Positions 40,436 to 42,232 of a stretch of DNA of 42,232 bases are shown piece by piece. The translations under genes and the position numbers were made by a program. Positions within the stretch are counted from its first letter, which is position 1; every line of letters begins with the position of its first letter. The notes beneath the pieces were generated by a model. That model ran no database searches, had not been told where the DNA came from, and saw only the letters and a program-made list of their open reading frames with translations. The DNA is from an uncultured Bacteroides sp. (lineage in GTDB: Bacteria > Bacteroidota > Bacteroidia > Bacteroidales > Bacteroidaceae). The DNA is taken from positions 1 through 42,232 of the forward strand of contig USEY01000025.1 of the NCBI GenBank assembly GCA_900553815.1, in the 5' to 3' direction.

Positions 40436-42193
40436 TTAAAATTTAAGATTGACACCTACCATAAATGTACGCGGACTCGGATAGAATCCTAGGTCGATAC
40501 CAGAACCCCATGAATAGTTATCATCACCAGAAGCACCTACTTCAGGGTCCATACCTGAGTAACCGGTGAAAGTAAAGAGGTTCTGAGCCGTTACATACAG
40601 ACGAGCCTGACCGAGCGGCATATTGGGGAAGAGCTTCTTGAAATCGTAACCCAAGGTAATATTCTGGATTTTGAAATAATCGGCATCTTCAATATAGATG
40701 TCTGAAATGTTCAGATAGTTGTAGTTGCTACCGGGAACCAGACGAGGCATCTTATTCGACGTGCCTTCGCCATGCCAAGTATCATAGACATCGGTAGTAT
40801 AGTTATCCCACTGGCTATCACCAAATTTACGATAGGACTTTGCTATCTGATGGCCAAATGCGCCATAACCGGAAATACCCAAATCAAAGCCTTTATAACC
40901 GAAAGTAAGGTTCAGACCCATTGTTACATCCGGATGAGGATTACCAATCTGTGTCTTATCAGCATCAGTCAGCACATGGTCACCGTTGCGATCTACAAAA
41001 ATCAAATCACCCGGAACCGGATTGGTAGACATGGTAGGATTACCGGCAGCAATCCAGTCAGCAATCTGCTGTTCGTTCTGGAATACACCGGCTGTTTCAT
41101 AGCCCCAGAAGTAACCGATAGGATAACCGACCTGTGCACGATACATTTCGGCGGTACCTTGTGAAAGCACATTAGTAGGTCCGTGAAGAATACCCTCTGA
41201 ATTGGCAATACGGGTAACTTCATTTTTATTGTACGCCATATTCACACCGGCACTGTAAGTAAAGTCCTTACCTATCTGGTCATTCCAGCTCAAAGCCACT
41301 TCAATACCAGTATTTTCTACATCACCACCATTAATGGCAGGAGCACCCGTTCCATAGTGACCCAGTACAGGAGCTGTTACCAGCCAATCCTTGGTTGTCT
41401 TCTTATACCAGTCAAAATTCAAGTTCAAACGACCATTCAAGAAACGAGCATCAAAACCTAAGTCGAGCTGCTCAGAAGTTTCCCATGTAATATCAGGATT
41501 CGGCAACAGATTGGCGTAGCCACCAGTCTGAGGATTATTAATCTGATTATTGAAAGTATAAGCAGCAGTCTTGTCAAACGAAACAGTTGCCAAATACTGG
41601 AAGTTTGCTACATTACAGTTACCATTCTGTCCCCAGCTTGCACGGATTTTAAAGAAATCCAGCCAATTTCTGGTGCTTTCCATCCACTCCTCATTGGTAA
41701 CTACCCAACCAGCTGAGAATGAGGGGAAAGTACCCCAACGGTTACCACGTGCGAAGTTAGAAGAACCATCATAACGTAAAATGGCACTAAACATATAGGT
41801 TTCTTTATAGTCATAATTTACACGACCGAAGAAAGAAACCAAGGCGCCTTCTCCCCAAGGAGAACCTGTTACTGTAGCCTTACCTACATCTTTCATATTG
41901 TCAAGCCAAGCATGATCCCAGTCGTTCCACAAACCGCCGGAATTAGTACCGCCAAAGCTTTCGCCCATACCAGATTTTTCCAATGTAGTACCGGCCAAAA
42001 CATCAAGATTATGCTTGTCTGCCAATGTAAACTTATAATTTACAGTATTTTCCCAAGAATATGACCAGCCTTGGCTACCACTCTGCTGCGTCTTGTCGGT
42101 CAGTGCCTGAGAGTTAATAGTCGGGTTGATAACGAAAGCCGGAACATATTGACGGTAAGAGCTGGAAGACATCTTATAGGTGAGTTCTATCAA
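40436..42193 (-). CDS. SusC/RagA-type TonB-dependent transporter, C-terminal portion, 5' end missing
   Basis: About 585 residues of the barrel of a SusC-type transporter. They contain family segments such as RWGTFPSFSAGWVVTNEEWM, FKIRASWGQNGN, DLGFDARFLNGRLNLNFDWY, IGYFWGYETAGVFQNEQQI and GDLIFVDRNGDHVLTDADKTQIGNP (each within the barrel), and the C-terminal strand TFMVGVNLKF. A full protein has about 1000 residues, so signal peptide, CTD-like domain, plug and the first strands are absent. The coding frame meets TAA at 42202-42200, and the other two frames also close within 42189-42193. The break may be a rearranged or phase-variable gene, or an assembly edge. It starts the operon with SusD. 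Confidence 0.85.
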   Translation of the reverse strand: MIELTYKMSSSSYRQYVPAFVINPTINSQALTDKTQQSGSQGWSYSWENTVNYKFTLADKHNLDVLAGTTLEKSGMGESFGGTNSGGLWNDWDHAWLDNMKDVGKATVTGSPWGEGALVSFFGRVNYDYKETYMFSAILRYDGSSNFARGNRWGTFPSFSAGWVVTNEEWMESTRNWLDFFKIRASWGQNGNCNVANFQYLATVSFDKTAAYTFNNQINNPQTGGYANLLPNPDITWETSEQLDLGFDARFLNGRLNLNFDWYKKTTKDWLVTAPVLGHYGTGAPAINGGDVENTGIEVALSWNDQIGKDFTYSAGVNMAYNKNEVTRIANSEGILHGPTNVLSQGTAEMYRAQVGYPIGYFWGYETAGVFQNEQQIADWIAAGNPTMSTNPVPGDLIFVDRNGDHVLTDADKTQIGNPHPDVTMGLNLTFGYKGFDLGISGYGAFGHQIAKSYRKFGDSQWDNYTTDVYDTWHGEGTSNKMPRLVPGSNYNYLNISDIYIEDADYFKIQNITLGYDFKKLFPNMPLGQARLYVTAQNLFTFTGYSGMDPEVGASGDDNYSWGSGIDLGFYPSPRTFMVGVNLKF

Positions 42194-42232
42194 TTCAATT
42201 TATCCTCTTGTATCAGACAGCAGAACTCTTTA

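Noticed and set aside
1..42232. tRNA and rRNA genes
   Set aside because: No cloverleaf with a GTTCRA-type T-arm and CCA-proximal stem, and no rRNA core motif, was found while reading either strand; a covariance-model scan was not possible.

Overview
The window looks like chromosomal DNA from a gut Bacteroidales, most likely Bacteroides or Phocaeicola. The evidence is a SusC/SusD pair, TAnnTTTG promoter -7 boxes with no Shine-Dalgarno sequences, a PorT-like barrel, DUF6266 and DUF4369-type proteins, and minimal rubredoxin and ferredoxin genes. Every call is from reading the sequence; no database search was possible.

Layout. 0.1-7.6 kb is mostly housekeeping: rubredoxin, a Na/phosphate cotransporter with a PhoU tail, a TGS-domain nucleoside kinase, a TPR sensor kinase that has lost its phospho-acceptor histidine, and a secreted GH30-like glycosidase. 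7.7-14.2 kb is an accessory island. It holds a DUF6266 gene and a broken second copy, the two ends of a 504-bp direct repeat that flank a winged-helix/PD-(D/E)XK-like gene and a small partner, then a hicAB toxin-antitoxin pair and an RNase J-like metallo-beta-lactamase behind a second PD-(D/E)XK nuclease. 14.4-20.0 kb is core again: small membrane protein, DivIC/FtsB-like protein, dnaX, PorT-like barrel, 2[4Fe-4S] ferredoxin and a membrane-anchored MutS-like ATPase.

20.2-30.1 kb reads as one regulatory unit. Two tandem four-TM histidine kinases have different sensor halves, but their catalytic halves share a 410-bp block that is identical base for base. No response regulator lies in the window. 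Three promoters (a small membrane protein operon, an M16 peptidase, and the divergent region between kinase 2 and a CPBP intramembrane protease) carry the same operator: three 11-bp direct repeats ending exactly 27 bp before a TACCTTTG -7 box. I infer an OmpR-type regulon that joins envelope sensing to two proteases and membrane proteins.

30.2-37.1 kb is a minus-strand operon: a DUF4369-like lipoprotein, then two copies of a module made of a polytopic membrane protein with a helical-repeat tail and a lipoprotein carrying CxxCH at residues 174-178 plus TolB/PD40-like propeller repeats. It looks like a poorly described periplasmic system. 37.8-42.2 kb is a polysaccharide-utilisation locus (SusC C-terminal part, SusD, SusE-like lipoprotein). 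Its SusC frame is closed in all three frames within the last 40 bp of the window, so the 5' part is missing or rearranged.

Palindromic repeats lie in many gaps (3.95, 10.8, 17.15 and 24.1 kb), and a 24-bp minisatellite sits at 30.1 kb.
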